DNA of 64,000 bases, from NCBI GenBank assembly GCA_963693315.1, contig OY856186.1, positions 288,105,826 through 288,169,825 of the forward strand, read 5' to 3'. The position numbers and the translations under genes were made by a program. Within the stretch, counting starts at the first letter, position 1. Each line of letters starts with the position of its first letter. The notes under the pieces are model-generated. The model was not told where the DNA came from, did no database searches, and was given only the letters and a program-made list of their open reading frames with translations. Shown here piece after piece: positions 14,200 through 25,144 of the stretch. The DNA comes from Diogma glabrata (lineage: Eukaryota > Arthropoda > Insecta > Diptera > Cylindrotomidae).

Positions 14200-14979
14200 T
14201 CTTATAGTCAAGCAGCTATTAAAGCACTGCTAAACCCGGCGACTACATCCAAGCTTCTCAATGAGTGTAGGAAAACCTTTAGAGGATAGCGCAATAATTA
14301 GAGGATAGCGTAATCCTTTTAGAGGATAGCGTAATAGTGGTGTTCCGAGCTACGTAAAAGCGGATGGACTTGCCAGAGCTGGAGCAGTCATAAAATATTC
14401 AGGTCTAGAGCCCACCTTGGGGTTATCTAAAATGTTTGCCTTGGCATAAATAAAGGATAAAGCAGACCTTAAGATGAATGCTTTATAGCAGTGATCGCAA
14501 ATACGTGGCACGCGTGCCAGACTTGGCACGTTTGAAAATTTGTCTGGCACGGCAAACATTCTGAAATTGTGTCCAAAATTGTCCTTGAATTCGCGTTTTA
14601 GAAATCATAATAAAGAAAAGATTTTTTCAGATATTTTCTAATAAGTTAAATATTACTGTTAGTCCAGTAAAAGACGGTAAAAGTAGTAGGTGAACCTCCA
14701 AATTCTTTGAATCAGCATCGATTTGCCTGAAATTACTGAATCGATTCGTCTGAAAATTTTAAATTACGCTCAACACACCCTCCATTTCAAAATCTACCCT
14801 ACGCGCTTTTATTTTTAGGGGCAAAAACTACCCCTTATTGTTAAACCTTATTAAGATGCAAATTAAATCTTAACAGATCGAAATAAAGATCACAACCACA
14901 TATCTCAAACCTTAAACCTTAACAACCACCCACAATTATGATTACATTAAAAAAAGGTACTACGGGCGACAAATTTATT

Positions 14980-15729
14980 TTCTTTTAGGTAGATTTCATA
15001 TAAAAATCTACCTATTGCAATGGGCTTCATCTCGAAATTTCGGAAAAATTTTGATGCCAAACGACTATGAATGATAAGAGATAAACTTTTCAACTATAAC
15101 CTCCGAGATTTTCAACTCTCTAACCCAATAGGTTTCAATGTAATTAGCATTAAACCTAATGCATGCCATTCAATTCCATAAAAATATAAAAATATCACAT
15201 AGAAATATTAAACTCATTATCTTTTGTTTTTTTTTTAGTTTTTATTTTTTTTTCGCAAAAATTTAAAAAAAAATTAAAACAAAGCTGAGTCATTATTGTT
15301 TTAAATTAAGGAATATTTTCTTATATGCATATTGATAAAACATTTACAAAAGTCTTCCTAAATTGTAGATATTTGAATTATTTGAGGTGTAAAAGTTGTT
15401 TGCCAATTTTAGATTATAAAATTATGTGTGGTGGTGTTGTAGGTGTGACGTTGTGAGAACGTTTATTTTGCTCTTTGGTGGATTTAATATGTTATTAAAA
15501 GTAGTTTTAACCAAATTAAATAAAACTGTTCCGAAATCGCATTGATAAAGTAGTTTCCGTTAATGTATTTAGTTTGGTTGGATAAATTTTTTGGATTATT
15601 CTGTACTTGGACTATTCTACTTAAATTTTTTATTTAAAATAATCTGACACATCCAATTCTATTTGAACACAAAGCTATCTGGTCCCGAAATCTACCTATT
15701 TCTAGCGGATATACATGCCGCTTGGACTT
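14980..15729. mobile_element. MITE-like element with hairpin terminus (copy 2)
   Basis: The left end shares about 70 bp with 10630 (TTTTAGGTAGATTTCATATA then AAAATCTACCTATTGCAATG). The right end shares CCGAAATCTACCTATTTCTA and GCTTGGACTTTTTT with 12430-12487. It lacks the minisatellite found in copy 1. It lies inside the hAT element of 14489-16619. Confidence 0.7.
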
Positions 15730-16060
15730 TTTTTTAATTTAACTATATTAAATTTAAATGTTTTTTCATTAATATTTAGCACATCGAATCCTCATGAGAA
15801 CTATAATGACTGTCAATCTCCTCCTTTTCTTGATCTAAAATCGGAGCACTATTATGAAATTTTGACGGAGTATCCACTACAAGTTGCGTTGCAAAAACGT
15901 CCAACTTTTCGACAAATATATAATGCACCACATCCTTTTTTGCAATTACCGAAAATCATTTTTAAAAGGTTTTCCGCAGGAATATTTTGCAATCTGATAG
16001 GCTGCAAAGATAATTCTTATGTATTCTTATGAGAATTCTTCTTATGTATGCTTACTTTTG
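15730..16060 (+). other. Unassigned open frame after MITE copy 2
   Basis: From about 15780 the frame reads SNPHENYNDCQSPPFLDLK, then EYPLQVALQKRPTFRQIYNA and PHPFLQLPK, a plausible coding composition. A possible 3' splice site (ATATTTAG) precedes it at 15771-15779. I do not recognise the family. It lies within the hAT boundaries, so it may be carried transposon or captured host sequence. Confidence 0.25.
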
Positions 16061-16275
16061 TAAACGACGGTTTATTTCTACTACCTTCATACTTTGTTCA
16101 TGATAACTATCCAATACAACAGTAATATTATTACCGAAATTTCTTCTCAAATAATAGATGTATTCCCGGAAAAAACTGCTACAAATGTGCCATTTACATT
16201 TATACAAAAGCATATTCCAAAAACGGTTTATAAAAATACGTAAAAATATTTCTAAACAGTGAAAATTTGATCTTC

Positions 16276-16425
16276 ATGCGGTTGAAGTGTTTGCATTGGC
16301 AGTTGATGATAGTACAGATATTAACTCCGATGCCAGACTGGCAATTTCTTTGAGTTGTGCTACAGTTGGGAAATACGACAAACTCCTTAAACGAGAAACT
16401 TTGCAGGAACGAATTTTTATTTACA
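16276..16425 (+). pseudogene. hAT transposase fragment
   Basis: The frame reads FALAVDDSTDINSDARLAIS and continues about 25 residues. It matches the segment with the first catalytic Asp in ZBED/FAM200-like hAT transposases (usual pattern F-LA-DESTD---AQLAI). After about 16425 the frame enters a dispersed CG-rich repeat, so the transposase is truncated. No BED finger or C-terminal dimerisation region was found between the hAT ends. Confidence 0.7.
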
Positions 16426-16530
16426 CATTTTACGTTCGTGAAATTGTCTCCCTCGACGCTAACGCGTCTCGTGAACAAAAATGTCACTCACGAAAAAGCA
16501 ACGTTTTCATCTCTTGTAGCAAAATGTACT
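16425..16530. repeat. Dispersed CG-rich repeat, copy A
   Basis: Contains TTTTACGTTCGTGAAATTG, CTCCCTCGACGCTAACGCGT and TCACGAAAAAGCAACGTTTT. Closely related sequence occurs at 19590-19680 and as an inverted pair at 54712-54830 and 55081-55215. It interrupts the hAT transposase. Confidence 0.75.
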
Positions 16531-17908
16531 ATTTCATAATTGGATTGGCACGCGAAAATAGCGATTATTAGAAAAAAGAATTGTTTCGGCACGCCAATAA
16601 AATTCAGTTGCGAACCCTGCTTTATAGGATGCGTCATCAACAAGCAATCAAATTAAGATGTTTTATCAGCATTTCAGAAAAAAATGTTTATTTTCTTTTA
16701 TGCCTAAAGAAGAAAACTCTCAGCACTGTGGTCGATGTCCTAACAGGACATGGAAATCTAAATAAACACCTCCTTACAATGAAACTTAGAAAAAGTCCCC
16801 CGACTTTGTGTTGTCTTGAAGGGTAGGAGAACTCTGAGAAATTTTTGTGTGTATGTCCGGCCTTTTCGAGTATCAAAGCTAGGATTTATGGATCTAACAT
16901 GGTAGAGGTCAGAACAATCAAACTATTGCCTATACAGTCGGTTTTTGATTACATTATTGATTTGTGGTATAGTTGTTATAAGACCAAACTCGGACACGAC
17001 GCAATGGACTGTAGAGTCTGCATGGCAGGACAAGCTCCGTCTCGTGCAACCTGTCTATCCCTTTCTAATCTAAACTTCTCCGCATTTATAAACCCTATAT
17101 ATTCATGCCTAATTGTAGTATTTTTGTCAAGTGTTGGGTTCGGATCAAACCTGCTAACGTTAAATGTATACCAAACTATCAAGATCTCATAATGACAGAA
17201 TGCAGAAGAATTTCTTTGTTCGAACTGCACATAAATGGAAAAATTTGCTGGAATCAATAACCGGGTGACTTCAACCCACCAAGGGTTTAAAGGCATTCAT
17301 AAAAATCCATTTGTTTTTATGACGCCAATCATGCAAAGAAAATAAAATTATACAAAACGATAAACATATATTCTACAATAAGCTACATTTAAGAACTGTC
17401 TAATCATAAACTTTCCACCTTTTTTTTAGGTAAAACTTCTTTAGTCGCGTTATGACAAGTAACTCAACTCTTTTTTCGGACGGCAGTAACGTTTTCAAAC
17501 CGGAATCACTTTCAGTAAAATATGAAACTACATATATTCATCTACCATATTAAAAAGAGCAAGAAATTCAAAAAATGAATAATGGCAAACGAATATTATT
17601 TTCGGCAAGTATACAATTCGATTATTTGTCATTATTTTTTGGAATTAAATTTTAATAGTTACTCATTTGTTAATGTTATTCAATATTATATTTTTTTATT
17701 CAGCCTCGTGTTAAATATTATATGAGTTAGACGTGTCGATTTTAGTTATTTAATTATTCTGCCATGCTAAGCACAAAGGCCGTATCTTGCTTTTTTGTCA
17801 AAAATGAGTTATGCATCTAAGATGATATAATAACAATCGATGGACATTTTTACCATATAATTAAATCATTTAATTAATTTTTTCATTCAAAAATTACTTA
17901 AAATTAAA

Positions 17909-18363
17909 ATGCAATATTTAAAAATATACTTTTTACTGTTTATTTTTAAATTTATTTATAATAATAAAACTTCCTTATAGTAACAATTTGATTTTAATTT
18001 TTTTATTTTAAAGAATATCGATTTCGACTTGCGTCATCCTCAGTTCTTAAATTATTATTCAGTAATTTAAGAACTGAGGATGACGTAAGTCGAAATCGAT
18101 ATTCTTTAAAATAAAAAAATAAAAATCAAATTGTTACTATAAGGAAGTTTTATTATTATAAATAAATTTAAAAATAAACAGTAAAAATTATATTTTTAAA
18201 TATTGCACAATAATAATTTAAGAACTGAGGATGACGTAAGTCGAAATCGATATTCTTTAAAATAAAAAAATTAAAATCAAATTGTTACTATAAGGAAGTT
18301 TTATTATTATAAATAAATTTAAAAATAAACAGTAAAAAGTATATTTTTAAATATTGCATTTTA
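17909..18363. repeat. Three-unit repeat: inverted pair plus direct copy
   Basis: A unit of about 140 bp, from TAAGAACTGAGGATGACG to TTTTTAAATATTGCA, occurs three times. It is reversed at 17909-18053, forward at 18063-18208 and forward again at about 18217-18360. Units 1 and 2 form a near-perfect palindrome around 18052-18062. It lies inside the left arm of the giant inverted-repeat element and is absent from the right arm, so it is a later insertion or local rearrangement. Confidence 0.9.
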
Positions 18364-18902
18364 ATTCAAAAGTGACAAAAGCACACAAACAGTGAATAAT
18401 ATGGAAAACCATAATAACACATATATAGTACAAAAATTACTCTTTTAAATATACCGTATCTTCTTTAAAAGAATCAAATTTGCTATTTAATTATCCAATA
18501 ATTAATATTTTACAACATTAACAAATAATATAACCTTCTATCTCTATGATTCAAAGCAAAATTTGAAATTTTTTAGATAGTTTTGATTAGTTTGACTGTG
18601 AAACTAGAAAATTAAAAAGTGTTAATATCTCGAATAGACCAGCCAAAATAGCTTTTTGTGAGGAAAAAATTAGTAACAGGATGAACACTATTGGATATAT
18701 ATGAAAATATTGCGCAAATGATAGGAAACAAAGATTAAAGGTGATCCGAGTTGCGATGGTGAAAATGGGTGAGCTTTTAGGGGTAGAAAATGGTTTTTCA
18801 TGATTTTCAGCGAAACCAGACTTTCTATCGAGAAAAGTTTTCACATAGCCTAAAATTTGCCGTTAAAATAGAAAAAACCAAGGAAAAAAGGGCTTTTCGT
18901 TT

Positions 18903-19094
18903 TTAATTTTTATCTCCCACACAAAAATTTTTTTTTCCACACAATTTGTTGAAAACGTACCTTATTATGTCCCTAATACGCTGTAATTTTTTGGAATCAA
19001 AATATTTATTTTTACGTTTGATTTTGATTTTAAACCAAAAAAGTGACCTCATTTTCACACAAAAATTCTCCCGTATAAGAAACAGTTTTTTCAA
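18903..19094 (-). other. Short frame in left arm of giant inverted repeat
   Basis: A 63-codon minus-strand frame (FWFKIKIKRKNKYF, KKLQRIRDII, NKLCGKKN) is mirrored by a 66-codon plus-strand frame at 22495-22695. The copies differ at about ten residues. Because the two are arms of one inverted repeat, shared sequence is expected and is not by itself evidence of coding. I recognise no family. Confidence 0.25.
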
Positions 19095-19589
19095 AAAAAA
19101 TTAAAAAACATTAATCATTATGTGTGTTGAAACGTCTACTATTAGATGGTGTAAAAAAAATAAGCATTACCAAGGAAAACTTTTCCAGGAAATTCGAAAA
19201 CTGAATAAACTTGATTTTATAAAGTTAGTTTTTCAATCATTGTTTAAAATTTTTCATCATTTGTTGAAATTAGCAGTTGAAATACTTAAAAAATATAAGA
19301 TAGATATTAATTAATTTTCTTTAATTATTTCCTAGAAACAAATTGACTCTGCCCAATGCAAATAAATTTCACTTTGGTTAAACAAAGTCTATTTTTATAT
19401 ATTGATTGACGAAAATTATTAAAATTAATAAATATATTTAACAACCAACGAAGTAAATACTAATTTTCTCTACGATAGCATATAAAAAGTCTATTTTCAT
19501 GCCAAATTGATCGCCTGTAAAAATGCTTTTTTTTTCAATAATGTTATAGAATTTAGCAAATTTTGCTAAAACAAGGGATAAAAACAATG

Positions 19590-19740
19590 TCGTTTCGAGA
19601 GTGAAAATTGAAACGAGACGCGTTTAAGCCTCGAGTGAGGCAGTTTCACGAACGTAAAACGTTTTCATCTCGGCTAGGGAATGCGTCTATAGCTTAGCGG
19701 CCGACCATGGCGGTCCCGATAGTTATAGACGCAACACAAA
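19590..19740. repeat. Dispersed CG-rich repeat, copy B
   Basis: GAAACGAGACGCGTTTAAGC, CTCGAGTGAGGCAGTTTCAC and GAACGTAAAACGTTTTCATC match the repeat at 16425, 54712 and 55081. It is followed by a GC-rich stretch with TAGCGGCCGACCATGGCGGT. Confidence 0.7.
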
Positions 19741-20006
19741 ATGTCATTTTAGTTCCGAACTAAATACACTAGTTTTCGGAAAACGTTTAAATTTTTTATA
19801 AATACCAAATTAATACATCAAATTTTTTATAATCATGTGATGAGTTTTTTTCAAAATAATATGTTACTTTACTGCCGCCGGCCGTAAAAGTATGGAATTA
19901 AAATGGCGACAGTTGAACGGCGACTGCCGCCGTAAAAATATGAAAGTAAAAATATGAAAACGATAATAAAAAAAGGAACACGAGCAAAGTTTTTGGTGTT
20001 AACTTA

Positions 20007-20300
20007 AGTACTTCGTAGATACTCTGCTTTGTCATCTTGTAAGATATCTTATCATCTTATAAGATGAACAGTTTGAAACAAAAAACAAAGTATGTTTATG
20101 AAATTGCATTTACATGAATAAGACAAAACATTACACATTTTATTTCGGTTAAAAATGTCCAGAGCTACACACGAATATGATCTTATCATCTTATTTTATA
20201 ATAAGGAGTTATTCGTGTTATTTGTTGTTTTAACCTGTTCATCGTATAAGATGATAAGATATCTTATAAGATGATAAAGCAGATGTATCTACGAAGGACT
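20007..20300. mobile_element. MITE with TTA target duplication
   Basis: Terminal inverted repeats of about 60 bp: AGTACTTCGTAGATAC at 20007 and its inverted partner GTATCTACGAAGGACT ending at 20300, each followed inward by AAGATATCTTATCATCTTAT. The element is flanked by TTA at 20004-20006 and 20301-20303. A TTA duplication and non-coding interior suggest the PIF/Harbinger type. Confidence 0.9.
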
Positions 20301-20558
20301 TTACGCGAGAGTTACGTGTTTGCTTTGACAGGTTTGACATTATTTTGCAATTAACAAAAATAATTAACAATTAATAATTTTCTACCCTGTGACAACGATT
20401 TAAGGCGTTACCAAATATAATGTTATGAATAATGTTATGAACTATTTATATATATAATGCTACAGATAGTAATAATTTTGATTTATATTTAATAGTTTAT
20501 AATCTTAAGTATTAATTTTTTGTAAAATTAAATACTGAATATTACTAAAAGTAATTAT

Positions 20559-21626
20559 AAAATATGAAGGGGCTGAAATCTCAGATTAAAACTTTTTTCA
20601 AAAACTCTAAAAATATTGCATAAATTATAACAAAATCAAAATTTTTAACTTTTTCCAAAATTATAAAAATTATAATAAAATCAAAAATTTAAAATTTTTC
20701 AAAATTCTAAAAATATTCTAAAAATTCTTACAAAATCAAAAATTAAAACTTTTCCAAAATTCTAAAAATATTTCAAAAACTATAACAAATTCAAAAATGT
20801 CCATGTTCAATTATATTTACGTAAACAAACAGCTAAATTTTTTTTCCCAAAAACTTATTAAAAAAATAAATGAATTCATTTTCTTGACACACTTGACCAC
20901 ATTTTTTGGACAAACTTATAATGCCATAATTCTCAATAATAATAATAAAATTTCATATCAAACAAATGAATTTAATTTTTCCAAAAAATTGGGTAAAAAA
21001 ATAAATAAAAATCTTATTTTGACACACTTGACAACATTTGTTTGACAAACTTATAATGCCATAATTCTCAATAATAATAAATAAAATTTCATATCAAACA
21101 AATAATTAATCATTTTTTACAAAAAATTGTGTAAAAAAATAAATAAAAATCTTTCTTTTGACACACTTGACAACATTTTTTTGACAAACTTATAATGCAA
21201 TAATCTAGAATTTGGTCTCACATACCAATCCCGACCATCAAGATTTCTCCAAATTCAATGTTCCTACTCGTAATCACTTTAAATGAACATTTTTTAAGCA
21301 ACAAATATGCAAATTTCCTTGTTTTGACACACTTGACGATTTTTTGACACTTCCGGTACAGTTATCGAACACATCGTCCTTTCGGCTCTTCCCATTGAGT
21401 AAACCTATTGTTGAAAAAAAAATTTTTTTAAATCCGTCCAGCGGTGTTCTAGATCTCGTAGGTTGTGATGGACGGCCGACGGCCGACAGACAGACATACA
21501 TTTTTTTTTTTGCTTTTTTAGAATCAGTAGGTCCTAAAACGTCGAGAAATGCCCAAAAAGTGGGGGTAAGAATTTCACTATGAGCTCATGAATGTAATAC
21601 TTAGGTCTTTCAGACCGAAGTAATAC
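20559..21626. mobile_element. Solo arm of the foldback family
   Basis: This segment repeats the order of the left arm at 1660-2920: AT-rich short repeats, three units with TGACACACTTGACA, the segment ending GACAGACATACATTTTTTTT, and the end ACTTAGGTCTTTCAGACCGA. It lacks the inverted partner. Its left end (AAGGGGCTGAAATCTCAG) matches, inverted, 5512-5537. It lies inside the centre of the giant inverted-repeat element. Confidence 0.8.
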
Positions 21627-22494
21627 ATTTTTTTTTATTATGAGATTTTCTTTTCCATAAATGTCACTTGAATCTAATTTATAATTTTTATATATCTAAA
21701 AATCTTGCAGAAGCACTTTTTTTCTGGCTGAAACCATTTCAAACATAATATTGGCAATTAATATTGGCATTAATATTGGCAAATTAATATTGGCAAATTA
21801 AATATTTTCGCATATATTGTAAACCTCATACTACATCGATTTCTAATTACTTAATTCATTAATGTCACATTATATCTTAATTGACCAAGTTTCAGTCATT
21901 GATATCACGTTGATTGGAAACAATCAGTAATGACTATATAATCGTGACTTAGGATGTTAATTAGAATAGAAATATTCCCCATCCTACGAATTTACACAAA
22001 AGTAATGTAGAAAACTATAACTTTAATATAAAAATTACTATGTAATGTAAAAACATTTTCATAATAAGGAGTCTAATGACAGAGGAGATTTTCAATTGCA
22101 AAATAGTCGTCGTCTTAGTGGCGTAATTGATAGCATGTCTACAAACGGATTCGAACATGGCCTGAGGAGGTTCGAATTCATACGAAACACGAAAATTAGT
22201 AATGGAGTTTTTTCTAAGACATTTTCAACCATACCTTCGAATTGAAAAATTCAAATTATTTTCTTCCTTACTTGAGCTTATTTTTCCACAAAATTTTTAA
22301 AAATAATGTTATATTTTTTAAGTATTTTAGCTGTAAATTTTAACAAACGATGAAAAATTTTAAACAATGATTGAAAAATAACTTTTTAAAATCAAGTTTA
22401 TTCAGTTTTCGCATTTTGTGGAAAAATTTTACTTAGTGATGCTTATTTTTTTTTCACCATCTAAAAGTAGATGTTTCAACAAACATAATGATTA

Positions 22495-22695
22495 ATGTTT
22501 TTTTTGAAAAAACTGTTTCCTATACAGGAGAGTTTTTGTGTGAAAATGATGTCACTTTTTTGGCTTAAAATCAAAATTAAACGTAAAAATAAATATTTTT
22601 ATTCCAAAAAATTACAACGTATTAGGGACATAATAAGCTACGTTTTTACCAAATTGTGTGGAAAAAAAAATGTTTTTGTGAGAGATAAAAATTAA
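22495..22695 (+). other. Short frame in right arm of giant inverted repeat
   Basis: The 66-codon counterpart of the minus-strand frame at 18903-19094, with the shared core KIKIKRKNKYF and KKLQRIRDII. No known family was recognised. It is reported because it is open in both arms. Confidence 0.25.
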
Positions 22696-23076
22696 AAACG
22701 AAAAGCCCTTTGTTCCAAGGTATTTTCTATTTTCACGGCAAATTTTAGGTTATGTGAAATAATTCTTTAAATAAAAGTTATAGACCTTTTTATTACCTAT
22801 AACCTTTACTTTAAACTTTTTTCGATAGAAGGTCTAGTTTCGCTGAAAATCATGAAAACCATTTTCTACCCCTAAAAGCTCATCCCATTTCACTACCGCA
22901 ACTCGGAGCACCTTTAATTTTTGTTTCCCATCATTTGCGCAATATATTCTTATATATCCAATAGCTTTCATCCTGTTACTAATTTTTTCCATTTTTTGCC
23001 TGTTTTTACACTGGTCTACACTGGTCTAAAATGTCAAAAATTGAAGATACGTCCTTTGTGCTTAGCACGGCAGTAT

Positions 23077-23640
23077 TGAGTTTCGTTATTTTTTAAATTT
23101 ATATTTTTTGCTTATTTTTCATTCAAACTATATAAAAAAATGAGTGCGTGTAATCTTTAAACGCGGTTGAAGTAAAACTTTTTTGGCTACTGTGGCAGGT
23201 ATTACTTAAAAGATTAAATATAAAATAAATATGTCATATTGAAATTTAGAGTAGCATTTATTGATAATATAATTTATATTATGTGTAATAAAAAGCCATA
23301 TTTACTTAATGTATTACAAAGTCAATTCAATTATTATCATAATTGAAATTAGAAGTGTATGATAACTAAAGGAGAAACATAAACTTTACTTTGCAAATTT
23401 GGTAAAATTTTTGAGAAGCCGCATCAATTGTTAGAGTAGCGAGAATTCGAAATTCTACGTACACGCCGTGCTACCAGGTAACGCTAACAGGTTAGCGTGG
23501 TTGAGAGGGGCAGTGTAAATACTGCTTATACTCACTGATTCTGTCTGTCCTCCATGTTAGGGGTGGCTTGGAGCGGGCGTCTGTCTTGGATCAAGCGGCT
23601 CGCTATATAAACGTGTTAAAAGGTTGTTTCTGGTGACCTT
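23077..23640. other. Spacer and possible 5' leader of RTE-like element
   Basis: The left half is AT-rich with no signal. From about 23450 base composition rises sharply (GTGGTTGAGAGGGGCAGTG, CTTGGAGCGGGCGTCTGTCT) and runs straight into the endonuclease reading frame, so this is probably the 5' leader of the retrotransposon. Confidence 0.5.
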
Positions 23641-25144
23641 AAGATGCAGAACGAGCCCATTCACGAAAATTTGGGTTGGGCGAAGGGCGAACACCCCATT
23701 TCCATAAAAAATTATTTGTCATAAATTCTGTACACTGGCCTCGGATTATCTCGGACTCATTTCAAGAACGACCTCGGAAACTGTACCCGGACTACGATTT
23801 AAAAATGGGAACCTGGAACGTGCTAAGCTTTAGAAGACCAGGAGATTTACTAAAACTTACAAACCAAATCGATAACTACACACTAGATATAGTAGTATTA
23901 CAAGAACTAAGATGGCCATGGAGTGGAATCCACAAGCCCGCTAAGGGATACACTCTCTACTATTGCGGTCATCAAAACGGAGGAGAATGTAGAGTTGGCT
24001 TTCTCATACATCGTCGCGTGAATCAACATGTTATCGACTTTTTCCCAATAAATATGCGGATATGCACAATGAGAATCCGCACGCAAAAATTTAACGTAAC
24101 GATCATCAATGTTCATGCACCAACTTAAGAAAAAGCAGATGACATTAAAGACTTGTTCTTTCTAGAACTCGAAGAAGTCATCCTACGGCACGATATAAAA
24201 ATCGTCGTAGGTGACTTCAATGCTCAAATTGGTAGGAGTGCAGAACTTAAAACAGATATTGGCCCTAACAGCTTGCATCATACCAGAAACAATAACGGCT
24301 TTCGCGCAGCTGAGCTGGCTATGATGTATGACCTAGTAATTTCTAGCACTTTTTTTCCTCATAAGAGAATCCACAAAGCAACGTAGAAATCAAACGATGG
24401 AAGAACTGAAAATCAAATCGATCATGTCATAGAGAGTTGCTGATATGGACACCGATCATATGCTTGTCATCCCGAGCAGAAATTTCTTAGGGCTTAAATA
24501 CGGCCCTAATCAGGTTAGCCCTAGTTTGATAGGGCCCTGATCATGAGTGTAACGCTATTGCCCAATCAGGCCCTGATTGGGAGAAATGGATCAGGCACTG
24601 ATAAGGTTTTCCATATAATATTAAATAGGGCAAACCCTAGTAAGGCATTTTGTATCAGATCCTGATCAGATTGCCCAACTAGGGGTCAGATAAGAAAAAT
24701 TGAATCAGGGCCGGATATATCCAAATAAGGCTAGACCTAAAAAGAGTGTTCTAATTCAGGCCCACATCAGATGGCCCTAATAGGGCTTGCCATATCTGAC
24801 CCTGATCACGCCCTGACTGTATTCAGGCTTTCCCTAACTAATTTCTGCTCGGGATATTTAAGTAAAAGTGCAAGTTGTCATCTACATTTAATAGACCAGC
24901 CAAAAGACCGTACGCTGGCATTTCGAAGCATTTAAACAACCAGAAACGCTGAATAGATATCAGGAAATTGTAACGCAAAGCACAGAAGAACATGACATCC
25001 CGTCTGAGATGCTATTAAACATACAAGAAGAATGGCAAACGCTTCAATCAACCATTATATCCGCAGCACAAACTACAAACGGAAAACGACCACCGAAATC
25101 ACGTGACGAATGGTTTGATGACGAGTGCCGCGAATCGACAATTT
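23640..25144 (+). pseudogene. RTE-like non-LTR retrotransposon, endonuclease region
   Basis: The frame at 23676-24127 encodes an apurinic-type endonuclease start: MGTWNVLSFRRPGDL, DIVVLQELRWPW, then VTIINVHAPT before a stop. It continues after a shift with IKIVVGDFNAQIG (the GDFNA catalytic motif) and NNGFRAAEL up to TDHMLVI at about 24470. A 383-bp element interrupts it there. Reading resumes at about 24860 to AQTTNGKRPPKSRDEWFDDE at 25130. This order matches proteins annotated in insects as craniofacial development protein 2-like, which are RTE/BovB-type endonuclease domains. The RT domain is missing: the sequence jumps at about 25145 into a gypsy polymerase. Stops and frameshifts show it is dead. 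Confidence 0.85.
24471..24853. mobile_element. Compact CCTGATCAGG-family element with inverted termini
   Basis: Starts CCCGAGCAGAAATTTCTTAG and ends in the inverted CTAATTTCTGCTCGGG. The interior is built of GGGCCCTGATCATG- and TCAGGCCCTGATTGGG-like units with no coding frame. It splits the endonuclease frame of the surrounding RTE-like fragment between TDHMLVI and the following linker, which gives its boundaries independently. A target duplication is not evident beyond AT. Confidence 0.85.

Larger units (their letters stand above)
14489..16619 (+). mobile_element. hAT DNA transposon with perfect 8-bp target duplication
   Basis: Left end CAGTGATCGCAAA and right end (reverse complement) CAGGGTTCGCAACTG form hAT-type terminal repeats. 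CTTTATAG is present at 14481-14488 and again at 16620-16627. Sub-terminal GGCACGC motifs occur at both ends, as in Charlie-like hATs. The element contains a transposase fragment, a MITE-like insertion (14980-15729) and a CG-rich repeat (about 16425-16530). It interrupts a non-LTR retrotransposon. Confidence 0.92.
14200..17010 (+). pseudogene. Non-LTR retrotransposon RNase H and 3' region, split by a hAT element
   Basis: Plus-strand sequence at 14204-14488 encodes SQAAIKALLN, then VKADGLARAGA and GLEPTLGLSK. This is the RNase H tail typical of jockey/R1/LOA-clade elements (the usual motifs being DSQAAIKAL and ADELARxGS). Reading resumes after the hAT insertion at 16620 with LSTVVDVLTGHGNLNKHL, then CVCPAFSSIKARIYGS, the region after RNase H that normally carries a Cys/His cluster. 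Stops and frameshifts break the frame, and the RT and endonuclease domains are missing. The interruption is exact: CTTTATAG flanks the hAT on both sides. Clade is uncertain. Confidence 0.8.
17757..23076. mobile_element. Giant inverted-repeat element (about 5.3 kb) with nested insertions
   Basis: The outer end TGCCATGCTAAGCACAAAGG at 17760 recurs in reverse complement near 23053-23074 (CTTTGTGCTTAGCACGGCA). The arms continue inward: 18570-19310 and 22220-23010 are inverted copies, sharing a 63-66 codon frame, GAAAATCATGAAAAACCATT-like segments and a CATAATGATTAATG block. The centre (19320-22200) holds a TTA-type MITE, a CG-rich repeat and a solo foldback arm. No transposase is recognisable. 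It may be a second foldback family or a derelict large DNA transposon. Confidence 0.65.

Noticed and set aside
16976..17296. 106-codon minus-strand frame
   Set aside because: It overlaps the 3' part of the plus-strand non-LTR element and resembles no family; probably antisense of element 3' sequence.
17909..18363. CRISPR-like regular repeats
   Set aside because: Three long units with one inverted and no unique spacers of even length; the host is a eukaryote.
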